Origin: Paralithodes platypus
Lineage: Eukaryota; Arthropoda; Malacostraca; Decapoda; Lithodidae
Direction: 5' to 3'
NCBI GenBank assembly: GCA_032716605.1
Contig: CM064517.1
Coordinates: forward strand, 27,039,039 to 27,103,038
Length of the DNA stretch: 64,000 bases
The notes under the pieces were generated by a model. It saw only the letters and a program-made list of their open reading frames with translations, was not told the DNA's origin and searched no databases. Below are positions 1-10,407 of this stretch, piece after piece. The position numbers and the translations under genes were made by a program. The number at the start of each line of letters is the position of its first letter. The first letter of the stretch is position 1.

Positions 1-51
1 TCCAGACCACCGCGGCGAAACCTACTGACACAAATCTCAGCTCCCCTCCGC

Positions 52-151
52 NNNNNNNNNNNNNNNNNNNNNNNNNNNNNNNNNNNNNNNNNNNNNNNNN
101 NNNNNNNNNNNNNNNNNNNNNNNNNNNNNNNNNNNNNNNNNNNNNNNNNNN
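52..151. other. assembly gap of 100 N
   Basis: A run of exactly 100 N, the usual placeholder for a scaffold gap of unknown size. The 51 bases to its left are not obviously related to the right side. Confidence 0.99.
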
Positions 152-1088
152 CTATTTTATAGATTTGTAAATGGAAAAATAAAAACAATAGAATAGAATG
201 ACAATAGTCAGACTAAGAATTGGAACGAACAGCTATGAGAAAGATAAAGACTTGTGTGAAGTTATGAATGAAAAGCTTCAGTCAGGGTTTGTAAAAGAGG
301 AGTTTATAGAAAAAGAGAAATGAGAACACCACAGATGCCTGAAATGAAAGTGAAGTGCTGAAATTGATGCAGGATTTGGACGTGAGGAAATCAATGGGAC
401 CAGATGGAGTGGCTGGATGGATCCTCAAAGAATGTGTGGAAGAGCTAGTGGAACCAATCTATGACATAATCAAATCTTCACTGAATGAAGGAGACTTGCC
501 AATGGAATGGAAGAGAGCTAACATAGTACCTATTTCCAAAGGAGGAGACAGAGAAAATCCGCTTAACTATAGACCGGTGTCCGTCACCAGCATTGATTGC
601 AAAATTTGTGAGAAAATTGTAAGAAAAAAAGTAGACACTTTATAGAGAGACAGGGGGTGTTTAGTGAGACAGTTTGGATTCAGGGAAGGGAGATCTTGTG
701 TATCTAATTTATTAAGCTTTTATAGCAGAGTTGTAGATATTACACAGGAGAGAGAGGGATGGGTTGACTGTTTATCTGGACCTGAAAAAGGCCTTTGACA
801 GGGTGCCTCACAAAAGGTTATTGTGGAAATTGCAAGTTGTTGGAGGTGTACATTAAAATGTAAAACTTGCAAACTAAAACATGGTAGGATGTTAAAATGG
901 ATGGAAAAGTTTTTAATAGGAAGAGAAATGAGGACCACAATAAGAGACTAATATTCACAGTGGAGGAGTGTCACTAGCGGAGTACCACAGGGATCAGTGT
1001 TGGGTCCGATAATGTTCCTACTTTATGTAAACGACATGCCAGAAAACTTTAATAGTTATATGAATATGTTCGCGGATGACGCCAAGAT

Positions 1089-1474
1089 GACACCAAGAGT
1101 GAGAGCAGTGGAAATGAATTACTTAAGGAGTGCGTGTGGAGTTACATGGAGGGATAGACAGACTAATGAGGAAGTAAGGAGGTGTGGAGGTAGATGTGCT
1201 GGAAAGTGTGAAAAGTAACAACTTGAGATGGTTCGGCCATCTGGAACGTATGGAAAGCGAGAGAATGACTAAGAGGGTGTACGAGAGCGAGGTGGAGGGA
1301 CAGAGAGGGAGAGGTAGACCGAATGAGAGGTGGAAGGATGGAGTGAGGAAGTACATGAACGAAGGCGGTGCTGGTTGGGGGGAGGGGCGTCGACTGACTG
1401 GAGACAGAGGTGGATGGGGCGGTTCGTTCGTGGCCACCCCTTCGGGGATCACGGCGTCAGGCAATAGATTGATA
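1089..1474 (+). mobile_element. LINE-A copy 1: short 5'-truncated insertion with target-site duplication
   Basis: The last 386 bp of LINE-A, encoding the C-terminal stretch [20 protein letters not shown]...RWFGHLERMESERMTKRVYE in shifted frames. It is inserted exactly between two copies of gatgacgccaagat (1075-1088 and 1475-1488), inside the FADDAK codons of LINE-G. The 3' end carries a CCCCTTCGGGG hairpin (about 1436-1446) and ends ..GGCAATAGATTGATA, a short GATA-type tail. This layout is the signature of target-primed reverse transcription. Confidence 0.93.
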
Positions 1475-1754
1475 GATGACGCCAAGATCATGACTAATGT
1501 CACCTGTATAGAAAGTTGTCAGGGTCTTCAAAAGGACCTAGATAAGTTGCACAGATGGAGCCAAACTTGGAAAATGAGTTTCAATGCAGAAAAGGGTAAT
1601 GTTTTGGAAGTGGGAACAAGTGAGATAAGGCCAAGATGAGAGTACAAATTAGGAATTGAAAAAAATCGGCAAAACACGGCATGAGAAGGACCTTGTTGTG
1701 ATAATACAAGATGATCTATCACCGGAGAAGCATATTAACATTATCATTGGAGGA

Positions 1755-2254
1755 GCATATGGAATAATAACCAATTATTATGTTCCTTCCAACAACCAAC
1801 TATACTCCTAAAATCGATTAATGAAATTTTACAAACACATGTGGCAGTCCGTGGATTCGAATCCAGGATGCTCACACCGAAAATCAACACCTTATGCATC
1901 GCACCACGAAGGACAGTTAAAGAATGGTGGACACTGCCTATGATTTATTATGCAACTTCGAATCCTGCATATCAATCTAAGCATGTACACACATCCCAAC
2001 TGCAACTCACGTAGGCTATGCATATGTGAATGGAAAGAGCAATTAATGGGGCCTTAACCACTAGGGAAGTCCTCTCGATAAATTACACCTGAACCAATAT
2101 CAATTATTATGTTCCTTCCAACAACCAACTATACTCCTAAAATCGATTAATGAAATTTTACAAACACATGTGGCAGTCCGTGGATTCGAATCCAGGATGC
2201 TCACACCGAAAATCAACACCTTATGCATCGCACCACGAAGACAGTTAAAGAATG
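1755..2254 (-). mobile_element. SINE-T, one long copy plus a partial second copy in the same direction
   Basis: Two head-to-tail segments (about 1771-1925 and 2099-2250) are nearly identical. On the minus strand they contain a tRNA-like RNA polymerase III promoter: GTGGTGCGATGCATAAGG resembles an A box and GGATTCGAATCC is a good B box. Sequence between them (1925-2040) matches the flank of other SINE-T copies (7211-7475). They sit within the C-terminal coding part of LINE-G. A partial tandem insertion or a segmental duplication would both explain the pair. Confidence 0.75.
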
Positions 2255-2908
2255 AGTGGCATTTAACGATTTGGACGAAGAAATTTTAAGAAAACTGATA
2301 ATGACTATGATTAGACCAAGATTGGAATATGCAACAGTGATGTGGTCACCACATTTGAAAAAACACAAACAAATTAGAGAAAGTCCAAAGGATAGCAACA
2401 CAGATGATTCCAAGATTGAAGGAGTTGACATATGAGGAAAGACAAGACACTACAACTGCCTACCTTGAAAGAGAGAAGGGAACGAGGCAACTTAATAACG
2501 ATTTTCAAGGGAGTCAAAGTTTGGAACGAGTAGATAGGGAAGATCTATTCGTGAGGGATGATGGAAGGACAAGAGGACAAGTTTAAACTGAGGAAGGGCA
2601 GATGTCTTAAGGACACAAAGAAATTCAGCTTCCCATATAGAAGTATAGAGACTTGGAACAACTTGGAGTAGGAGGTGGTGAGAGCGAAGAACATTAACAT
2701 GTTCAAATCTAGGTAGGACAAAAGTAAATATGGAAATAGGACAACATAAGCTATGATATGTTAGTCCAAAATACTGGGAATTGGGAATATCCATTACGAT
2801 ACTTGTCTAAGTAAAATGGATTGATTGTAAAGTAACTTAGACAGGACAACACTTAGTGCTGCTCAATTCCTGTAAACTACAAATAGGTAAATAGAAATAG
2901 GTAAATAC

Positions 2909-3526
2909 CTCGTGCTGCAAGACTCCCGGCATCCTGTGGGGGATGTGGCCCTCTGCACATCAATCATCCCCTACAACCTGCATCTAGAAATTACTAAAAA
3001 GACCATCATTAATACAATAGATTATAAATCTCAAATATATACAATATATATATCATATATAATAAGCAAGTACAGTACTGTAATGTAAAAGTAACGATAC
3101 CCATATCCACCGAGACGTGCTCCAGCTTCTGTAACAAGATGGGCATAAATAAATCACTTAACCATGTTCCACAAGAAAAGTGTCTGGTATCGATCATATA
3201 CCAAAATAAACATTAACAACATACTTTCAAAGTAGTCTGTATTTCTGCTCTAACAGAAGCTCGTTAGTTTAGATGAAATTACACTTCATATCCACACATT
3301 TAATTGCATGTATAGGCGCGCTAATAAGTCATGTCTCGGCTGTCATTACGTTTGGCTCGCTCTGTGCTGTATTAATGGCTGTCAGATGTTGAATAGGGTG
3401 GGTAAGTGTAGGAACATGTTTGTATATATCACTGGAAACTAATAAATCAAATTTTAGAAATTGCATATACCAATTATTGATCAAAACATACTTGGTGCCG
3501 AGACATCACTTATTAGCGCGACTGTA
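2909..3526. other. no gene seen; AT-rich unique-looking stretch
   Basis: Only short ORFs, with no motif or recognised repeat. AT-rich simple sequence lies around 3030-3065. Confidence 0.5.
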
Positions 3527-4065
3527 CAGTAAAACCCCTCCCAACCGGACTAATTGGGGGGAAACCCTCTCCGGAAGTGCCCAAATTCCGGATAGGTACC
3601 ACACAAACCCCAATGAACCGCACAATTCCGGATGTCAGAGATAATTATGTCCGGTTCTCTAATTTGGACTACTCCAGATATCAGATATAATGAGGTCCAG
3701 ATTGCTAACTTTGTACTGTCCAGTACCTTCCTAATCTAAATAAACTGGATGAAAAAAGAAATTAGTGTAATGTACATAAAATAAGAACCTATCTCTTTCT
3801 TACTGACCTGTATTGTAAGTGGAGTGGACAGTGAAGGTGGAGTAGAGTGTTGGGTGGAGTGGCTGGTAGTGGAGGTGCCATACAAAACCAATGATTGCAA
3901 CTGTAGCACATTTTTCATGTACTGAACACATTAGAACACTGAAACACTTTTTTTGCCACTTAAAAACAGAACTGAACTTTATATTTTCTTACCACAGTAA
4001 ATCAACCTTCTTATTTTGCAATACTGTAATATATTTAGGCATAACTTAGCCTAATCAACTTTTAA

Positions 4066-4586
4066 CCCCCTCAGCACTATGACGTAATTTTACCTTTATT
4101 CTGGGTAAAGTTAGACGATATTATGCAGTTTCAGAAGAACCTATGTTATTCAGAGGTTTTATTGAGATCGTATTTACCCATTTCAGTCATGTTGTTGTTG
4201 TTGTTGTTGTAGTTCCCCAGGCTGTCTGGCCGAACAGCCCCAAGGTCCCGAGCATGGCCAAGGCCATAAACGAGCGCCCCCCACAAAACCCTCCCTGCTT
4301 ACCACTAACAAAGCCCGGGTGACCGAAGCCAACTCCAAGGCAGGGAGCTGAGGAGGGTGCGGAAATGCCCGGGAAACCAAAGCCCCACCCAAGGCCCTGT
4401 GCCCCTCAGCAATTATGAAGGGAAAGTTGAGGGGCAAGGGATAAAATGTGACGCTTTGGCTCCCAATCTGCCAACTTCTACAGTAGGTTGGCAGTTTCAG
4501 TCATAGAGGTAGATTATAAGCTAAAGAAAATAGTCTAATGTTAACCAGAATACTTTGTTGAAAATTACGTATTGGTGGTGAAGGGG
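4066..4586. mobile_element. MITE-Q copy 1 (TTAA-flanked, piggyBac-like), split by a SINE
   Basis: Ends CCCCCTCAGCACTATGACGT and, on the opposite strand, CCCCTTCACCACCAATACGT are inverted repeats flanked by TTAA (4062-4065, 4587-4590). TTAA target duplication is the hallmark of piggyBac transposons. With the SINE and its duplication removed it is about 207 bp, close to the intact copy at 6495-6686. Confidence 0.75.
4191..4494 (-). mobile_element. SINE-S, longest clean copy, (AAC)n-tailed
   Basis: A 304-bp element bounded by a 10-bp target duplication tttcagtcat (4181-4190, 4495-4504). On the minus strand it begins with a short hairpin (CTGCCAAC..GTTGGCAG), has a GC-rich body with GGGGCTGTTCGGCCAGACAG, and ends GGGGAAC followed by (AAC)n. 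No convincing tRNA A/B box is visible in the body, so it may be a SINE of other origin or the tail end of a LINE. At least ten pieces of this family occur in the window. Confidence 0.88.
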
Positions 4587-5172
4587 TTAACAACCTTCTC
4601 ACAAGCCTCACCAGCCTTCTCTCCACTCTTTTCTCCACTCTCCGCTTCCTTGAAGTTATCACATCACTATCCATCTTGGTGGGGCAGGCGAGTAGAAATA
4701 ATAGCACAAACACGGGGATAATATCGAGATGACGCATGATGCTTGGGGCGGACCACCTGACTAGATTTAACCATACTTTTGGCGCGAATACTCTTACCCA
4801 CAATGCGTTCGGTCCGAACTTTTTTTTTTTTTTCTCTGCCATCCGGACTTGTCCGAATGTCTGAGACATGTGTCCGAACCCGAATGCCTGTCCGGATGTC
4901 TTAGGATTCTGGATGGGAGGGGGCCGGATGGGTGGGGTTCTATTGTATTTTCGTATTTGCTTATCTATTTTATCACGTTGCTAACACTCAAGTTTTTTAG
5001 ATGTTTAACTTAAATTTTGTTTACCAAATTTATATTAATATTATTCGGGTCACAAAGACCTTACAAAACTCATACGCATCGGTAATCAACACAAAAATTA
5101 CCAAAGGTGTCTATGATTTGTCAATGATGCCCTCTTGGTGACCGTCACTATTTTTAAAATTAAAGCGTTTAA

Positions 5173-5578
5173 CACTAAGGTGCGGGCATATTTCCGCTAT
5201 ATCAGGGCACATTCAGGCACTCCTGAATGATTAAGCAAGTGTATGAATTAAATTAAATTTATTCATCTAAAAACTATACAGTACAAAAATTGTATCAAAA
5301 TGACACTAGAATGAGCTTCGTAGCGCGAGGGTTTCATCCGCAGCGCTACCATAGACATCTGCTAATAATGAGCAATGTCACTACATTTGCCTTTGGCAGA
5401 GCTGCATATTTCTAGCGAAACATTGCTGATATCCCTCAGTGCCACGGCCGCCTGGCTGGAGAGCGGAAAGGGGCCTGCTGTGCTGTCGCTCACTCTCACT
5501 CTTCTCAACAGGCTTTAAGAGCCTGTAAATTGCTATAAATTGCCATTGAGTTTCAGAACGGTCCCCGCAGCTAATGGG
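5173..5578. mobile_element. MITE-U copy 1 (TTAA-flanked)
   Basis: Flanked by TTAA (5169-5172, 5579-5582). The ends CACTAAGGTGCGGG and, on the opposite strand, CCCATTAGCTGCGGGG are partly inverted repeats. The right half (about 5366-5578) is repeated at about 47555-47765, including GCTGGAGAGCGGA and GGCTTTAAGAGCCTGTAAAT. Confidence 0.6.
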
Positions 5579-5582
5579 TTAA

Positions 5583-6157
5583 TATTCAGAAGTCAACAGA
5601 CTTTTATTCCTTCGCCCACCTGCTGTGGTAGACCGTTTTAGTCGGATACTACTATACAGTACAGTACTGTACTTTGTGATAGTTAGCTGGATTACTCTGT
5701 AGGTGAAGGACAATAGAAACAGTGGGGGAAGTGAGACACATTTGAACAGGAATTTGGCAACTCCTTATCATATGCCTGGTCAGTTTCATATTAATGCCGA
5801 GGAAAAGTGACCTGTGAGGAAAATGCAAAATTATGGTAAGCGCTCTCAGCCGGTGGTTTGAGGCTAGTTTTAGGCATGCACAATAAGACAAAATAAATAG
5901 GTGCTCACCTATGCCTAGACCTGTGTTTAATATACTCTCCCAACCTTAATCCTACACATCATTGACATAACCCAGCCAGTGTGCTTCCAATTAACGATGG
6001 TTAAACACACTGGCTATACTAATTTGGTATTTATATATTGCCTTGAGTAAAAATGGTTAATTTGTATTATGTTAGGCCAAATATTTATGCTTTATTCCAG
6101 CATTAATATGAGGGAAAAGACAAATGGCAGCCTACTCGCCTTATTTACCAGTCTCGA
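5583..6157. other. no gene seen
   Basis: Only short overlapping ORFs, and nothing recognised. Confidence 0.5.
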
Positions 6158-6327
6158 GTTGTTGTTGTTCCCCGGGATGTCTGGCCGAGCAGCCCCAAAG
6201 TCCCAAAGCCCCAAAGTAAGGCTAAGGCCATAACTGAGAGGCCCGACAAATCCCTCCTTGCTTACCACTGATAAAGCCCAGGTGACCGAAGCCACTCCCA
6301 AGGCGGGGAGCCGAGAAGATCGCGGAA
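6158..6327 (-). mobile_element. SINE-S copy 2, truncated
   Basis: Starts with (GTT)n and TTCCCCGGGATGTCTGGCC on the plus strand, and matches the 3' half of the 4191-4494 copy up to the region of GGCGGGGAGCCGAG. The 5' part of the element is missing. Confidence 0.85.
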
Positions 6328-6494
6328 AAGTCTCTCGTCGTCTTGTTTGTTGCAGACTGGATGGCTCCATTCAGGAGGAGTGGAGTGCAGTCAAGCTGCC
6401 CGCATGGAGGCAACACTTGATAATAATGCATTTTTAATGCATTGCACTCCCTCGGTTGACATGGCTAGAGCATGTCCTTGTTACAGGGACTTAA

Positions 6495-6686
6495 CCCCTT
6501 CACCACCATGACTTAATTGTGATCATATTCTGGTTATCATTAGACTATTTGCTTTAGCTTATAATCTACCTATACGACTCAAATGGGTAAATACGATCTC
6601 AATAAACCCTCTTTGTAACAATAGTCTTTCTTAAACGTCATAATCTAATTTCAACCAGAATCAAAGGTGTCATGGTGCTGAAGGGG
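6495..6686. mobile_element. MITE-Q copy 2, intact 192-bp reference copy
   Basis: Flanked by TTAA (6491-6494, 6687-6690), with inverted ends CCCCTTCACCACCATGAC / GTCATGGTGCTGAAGGGG. Its interior, read in reverse complement, matches MITE-Q copy 1 across the point where SINE-S inserted (ACCCATTTGAGTCGTATAGG), so it acts as an empty-site reference. Confidence 0.85.
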
Positions 6687-6789
6687 TTAACTGGACATTT
6701 GCCAAGAATTGTTAGACCTGAGCATCCAAACTCTTAAAAGTCTATCAGTGGCACGGGGTGGGATTGAACGGCACTTCGATCACCAGTCA

Positions 6790-6895
6790 GACACAGGGGG
6801 GGGGGGATTCAAGACCGAGCCTGAATAGGGACAACACAAAACCCAACAATGAACACACAAAAACAAAATACAAATTAATCCAAGAGAATAATTAA
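6790..6895 (-). mobile_element. repeat M fragment
   Basis: Contains GACCGAGCCTGAATAGGGACAACACAAAACCC, written here with decay. The same block recurs near 8640, 9900, 10085, 13480 and 13920 and, in the opposite orientation, near 62600. A G-run precedes it in several copies. Confidence 0.6.
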
Positions 6896-7095
6896 TATGC
6901 AGTATTCGGATATGCAGAATATATCTTAGGCTTGTGCATAAACCTTTAACTGTCTTGATGGCCTAATGCTTAGTGTGCGGAATTTTGGTGCGAGTATCTT
7001 AGGTTCGAGTCCTTGGAGTACCACATGTATTATATAATTACTTTCATCGATTTCATTAGTTGGGTTTATTTGTAAATTAATTGGAGAGTTGGTGA
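6895..7095 (+). mobile_element. SINE-T copy, diverged
   Basis: TTGATGGCCTAATGCTTAGTG and TAGGTTCGAGTCC resemble a tRNA A box and B box. The upstream ATGCAG..ATTCGG and downstream CATCGATTTCATTAGTTGG parts match other SINE-T copies. Confidence 0.65.
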
Positions 7096-7135
7096 AAACC
7101 AATATGAATATACTGTATACGAAGCATATACAGTA

Positions 7136-7569
7136 CAGGTCTCCCTCGATTTACGATTGGGTTATGTTCCTGAAAACCCAATCTAAAATCGGAAAATTAT
7201 ATAGCGAACCCTAAATTCACATATGCATAGCCTACGTGAGTTGCAGTTGGGATGTGTGTACATGCTTAGATTGATATGCAGGATTCGAAGTTGCATAATA
7301 AATCGTAGGCAGTGTCCACCATTCTTTAACAGCCTTCGTGGTGTAATGCATAAGGTGTTGATATTCGGTGTGAGCGTCCTGGGTTCGAATCCACAGACTG
7401 CCACATGTGTTTGAAATATTTCATTTATCGATTTTAGGAGTAGAGTTGGTTGTTGGATAGAGCATGATAATTAATGGAATAAATTGAGATGCGTTCTGGG
7501 ACCAGCCCAAACCCAAACCCAAAACGCCTAATATCGTAAATTGGGGGATCGGATAGCGAGTTAGACCTG
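7136..7569. mobile_element. MITE-H copy 1 (TA-flanked), split by SINE-T
   Basis: Inverted ends CAGGTCTCCCTCGATTTACG and, on the opposite strand, CAGGTCTAACTCGCTATCCG, each next to TA (7134-7135, 7570-7571). The intact 193-bp copy lies at 10215-10407. SINE-T occupies about 7211-7475. A partial second copy follows directly (7572-7690). Confidence 0.8.
7211..7475 (+). mobile_element. SINE-T copy inserted in MITE-H
   Basis: CTTCGTGGTGTAATGCATAAGG (A-box region) and TCCTGGGTTCGAATCCACAG (B box) form a tRNA-like head, followed by a shared TTTTAGGAGTAGAGTTGG body. The tRNA-like part is not at the very 5' end: about 110 bp of conserved sequence precede it. Confidence 0.75.
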
Positions 7570-7571
7570 TA

Positions 7572-7690
7572 TACCGAACCCTAAAAATAATGGGGTAAAT
7601 GGGGATGCATTCTGGGACCACCCAAACTCCAAACACCTAAAAACCTATAATAATACCATAAATTGGGGCATCGGATAGTGAGGGAGACTT
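7572..7690. mobile_element. MITE-H partial copy
   Basis: Right-hand part of the MITE (CCGAACCCTAAA...GGGGCATCGGATAGTGAGGGAGAC) directly abutting the previous copy. Confidence 0.75.
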
Positions 7691-7904
7691 TTATACATTT
7701 CAACCAGTACTGTACCTCTCAAGCAGTGCCAAATCAACTAAGGACAACCAAACCAGTGCCAAAATATAGTACTGTACTAACCTAACTTAACCGTATTGGT
7801 TGATATGGTACTGGTCGAGTTGTGCGGTCACTGTATATACTATACAAATCACATACACAACATATCCACAACCCGATATACACTGTAAACAATACACCAT
7901 TTTG

Positions 7905-8115
7905 TTTGTACTGTTTATGAAAGAGACAAAAGGCAGGTTGCCTGTACCGAGTCTCTCCACCCAAAACCAAAAGAGGGACGGACCCAAAGTCAAAGGACAC
8001 GGGGGTCAAAATGCCTGGACACACAAAGTTTAAAGCAGTTTAAGTCATAGGATGAAGGAAAGATTGATTGAGGTTGAGAGTTCCAGAGTACAGTACACTT
8101 GTGGAGTAGAAGACG
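7905..8115 (-). mobile_element. LINE-B 3'-end fragment, diverged
   Basis: Matches the reverse complement of the LINE-B C-terminal coding end and 3' end (AAAGGCAGGTTGCCTGTACC, AATGCCTGGACAC, GCAGTTTAAGTCATAGGATG), as in 57921-58432. The coding sense is lost. Confidence 0.65.
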
Positions 8116-8219
8116 GAAAACCCATACAACCCCAACTACCAGCTATACACAAACATACAACACTATAGATACAATAAACAAACTACCGGTATTCACACAA
8201 ACGAAACACTAAAAAATAC

Positions 8220-8430
8220 TGTACACTCTGTTAAAAAAGTATCTGCACCCCTATCCTGATAATCTGGTGTGTACAGCTTGGTAGGGTTTGTAGATCTACC
8301 TGTAGCTATATCCATCTATACTACTACCTACCTACAGGTATACTGCCCAAGACCTACAACCTATACTACCAAGCTGTACACACCAGATTATCAGGGTAGG
8401 GGTGCAGATACTTGTTGGACCGAGTGTACA
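8220..8430. repeat. foldback element with long arms
   Basis: Left arm about 8220-8284 and right arm about 8367-8430 are inverted copies. The core AGTATCTGCACCCCTATCCT is mirrored by AGGGTAGGGGTGCAGATACT, and the outer TGTACACTC by GAGTGTACA. The loop is about 80 bp of pyrimidine/purine-rich sequence. A foldback MITE is the simplest reading. Confidence 0.8.
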
Positions 8431-8451
8431 CCAACACTAAACAAATAAAAG

Positions 8452-8592
8452 ACTCCCTCGATTTACGACTGGGTTAAGTTCCTGAAAACCCGATCTTAAA
8501 TCGCAAAATCGTATAGCAAACCCGAACATTATTGGGGTAAATGGGGATGCGTTCTTGGAGCAACCCAAACCACACCTAAAAACCTATGATCT
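8452..8592. mobile_element. MITE-H partial copy
   Basis: GACTCCCTCGATTTACGACT through GGGGATGCGTTCTTGG matches the left and central parts of MITE-H. The right end is missing. Confidence 0.75.
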
Positions 8593-8609
8593 AGATCTAC
8601 TCAGGCCCA

Positions 8610-8745
8610 ATCCCCACTTTGCCTTTTTTATTGGGGGGGGGGGGGACTGAAGACAGAATAGGGATAACACAACAGAAAACAATTTCCATACAAAAACAAA
8701 ATACAAATTCACACGCATCTAGGTCATCCAGAAGACCCACAAATA
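8610..8745 (-). mobile_element. repeat M fragment
   Basis: A G-run followed by ACTGAAGACAGAATAGGG and ACACGCATCTAGGTCAT, shared with the other M copies. Confidence 0.6.
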
Positions 8746-8811
8746 TATTAGACCCCAACATTAAACACAATCCCCCCCACCTTCCCTAAGCAAATTTTGT
8801 TTTGTTTCCTA

Positions 8812-9090
8812 TGTGCATAAAAAAAAAGACAAAAGGCAGGTTGCCTGTAACGAGTCAAAGTCAAAGGACGTTGAGGTCAAAATGCCTGGACACAAAGTTT
8901 ACAGCAGTTTAAGTCATAGGATGAAGGAAAGACTGATTGAAAGAGAGAGTACCAGTTCACGTGTTGAAGAAAGTCTGAAAAATCACATACAAATACATAC
9001 TATACACAAACACCAATACGCGAAGTTTAAAGCAGTTTAAGTCATAGGATGAAGGACAGATTGATTAAGAGAGTGTGTTACTGGTTGAGT
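8812..9090 (-). mobile_element. LINE-B 3'-end fragments, diverged and partly repeated
   Basis: Two pieces (about 8812-8995 and 9005-9090) share GGTTGCCTGTAACGAG and GCAGTTTAAGTCATAGGATG with LINE-B 3' ends and with 7905-8115. Confidence 0.6.
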
Positions 9091-9179
9091 AGAAGACAGA
9101 AAAGCCATACAAACTACAATAAACACGCCATTCACACAAACGAAACTCTAAAACATACTGTACACCAACAGTACAGTAC

Positions 9180-9600
9180 ACTAAGATGATAGCTAGCCTT
9201 AGAGACCTGCCTTATGAGGAGAGATTGGAGAGGCTAAAGCTGCCAACGCTGAGGGAGAGGAGAGAGAGAGGTGACATGATCATGATGTTTAAGTGTGTGA
9301 AAGGTTTTGAGAAGATCGACAAGGGAGATTTTGTGGTGAGGGACGAGGGAAGAACCAGGGGTCATGATTGTAAGTTGAGGAAAGTTATATGTAAGTCTGA
9401 TGTAAGAAAGTTCAGCTTCCCGTATAGAAGCATTGAGTGTTGGAATAAGTTGGATGGGGAGGTGGTGGGAGCAAGAAATATCCAAACTTTTAAAGCAAAA
9501 TTGGATAAATGTAGAGAGAGAGAGACAGGACAACACGAGCTTAGGCTCAAATCCTGTATACTACAATTAGGTGAGTACAGTATTACTAAAACACTGGGTA
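9180..9600 (+). mobile_element. LINE-G copy 2: C-terminal fragment
   Basis: An open frame (9186-9671) encodes the conserved C-terminus of the LINE-G polyprotein: LRDLPYEERLERLKLPTL, RGDMIMMFKCVKG, RGHDCKLRK, FSFPYRSIECWNKLDGEVV and FKAKLDKC. It aligns block by block with 2404-2800. 5'-truncated; the upstream RT is absent. Confidence 0.85.
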
Positions 9601-9799
9601 AGATCCTGTGTAGCGGGAGGAACTGTTTTTCAGATGCCTATTTACTAAGAAACATTGAAAAATATCGTTAACTTAACCTAACCTAACCTAGAATATTAGT
9701 GGACTATTAATGAATGTAAAATTATTGAGATACAGTATATGGAGAAGTTTTCCCGCTACACAGGATTATACCAAACACTGTACAACACACTATAGACGG

Positions 9800-9985
9800 T
9801 ATGCTATCTATCTATCTATATGCTCAGGCCCAATCCAAAAAATTTCTATTATTATTTTTATTTTCTATTTAATTCTATTTTATTATTTTTTTTCTTAGGG
9901 GTGGCCGACTCAAGACAGAGCAAGAACAGGGACAACACAAAACATCAAACACAGATAAAAACACAATTTCACACACATCTAGGTC
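9800..9985 (-). mobile_element. repeat M copy with (CTAT)n edge
   Basis: (CTAT)n, TGCTCAGGCCCAAT, a T/A-rich run, then GGGGTGGCCGACTCAAGACA and CACACACATCTAGGTCA. The same order recurs at 10020-10200, which suggests a dispersed unit with a tetranucleotide edge. Confidence 0.7.
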
Positions 9986-10019
9986 ACTTGGACACTGCAC
10001 AAACATCAATACCTATCTA

Positions 10020-10043
10020 CTGTATCTATCTATTTGCTCAGAC

Positions 10044-10078
<35 letters not shown>

Positions 10079-10200
10079 GGGGTTGGCCGACTCGAGACAG
10101 CCCGAATAGGGACACTACAAATAAATTCCCACACATTAAAGTCATACAGGAGAAGACCCAGAGACCAGGGATCACAAAGGTCACTCGGGGCCCTGATACT
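10020..10200 (-). mobile_element. repeat M copy
   Basis: Same structure as 9800-9985: TATC repeats, TTTGCTCAGACCCA, a long poly(T) (about 10048-10075), then GGTTGGCCGACTCGAGACAG. Confidence 0.7.
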
Positions 10201-10214
10201 ATACGGTACTGATA

Positions 10215-10407
10215 CAGGTCTCCCTCGATTTACGATTGGGTTACGTTCTTGAAAACCCGATCTTAAATAGAAAAATTGTATAGCGAACCCTAAATTTGAT
10301 GGGAGTAAATGGGGATACATTCTCGAACCAGCCAAAACGCAAACGCAAACCCCTAAAACCCTATAGTAATATCGTAAATTGGGGCATCGGATAGTGAGGT
10401 AGACCTG
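10215..10407. mobile_element. MITE-H intact 193-bp copy
   Basis: Flanked by TA (10213-10214, 10408-10409), with ends CAGGTCTCCCTC and, on the opposite strand, CAGGTCTACCTC. The TA target and CAGG-type ends are typical of small pogo/mariner-derived MITEs. Confidence 0.85.

Larger units (their letters stand above)
190..2908 (+). mobile_element. LINE-G copy 1: non-LTR retrotransposon, broken by two insertions
   Basis: Degraded reverse transcriptase (RT) of a CR1/Jockey-like LINE. Pieces in order: pre-RT and RT start (355-645, with GPDGVAGW and NYRPVSVTS), the YLDLKKAFDRVPHKR-type block (about 775-825, frameshifted), [14 protein letters not shown] and FADDAK (975-1088), thumb region LHRWSQTWKMSFNAEK (1489-1640), then after a second interruption FNDLDEE..RPRLEYATVMWSPH (about 2255-2360) and the C-terminal KFSFPYRSIETWNN (2600-2670). 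The 3' end has short AAATAGGTA-type repeats near 2880-2908. Stops and frameshifts make it non-functional. It is interrupted by a LINE-A copy (1089-1474) and by SINE-T copies (about 1755-2254). Clade assignment is approximate. Confidence 0.85.
3527..4945. mobile_element. TA-flanked DNA transposon (pogo/Tigger-like ends), non-autonomous
   Basis: The ends form imperfect terminal inverted repeats: CAGTAAAACCCCTCCCAACC on the left and, on the opposite strand, CAATAGAACCCCACCCATCC on the right. Each end abuts a TA dinucleotide (3525-3526 and 4946-4947), as in Tc1/mariner/pogo insertions. No transposase is visible. The element contains a TTAA MITE (4066-4586) which itself contains a SINE (4191-4494). 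Without these it would be about 0.9 kb. The superfamily call rests on the TA target and end sequence only. Confidence 0.65.
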
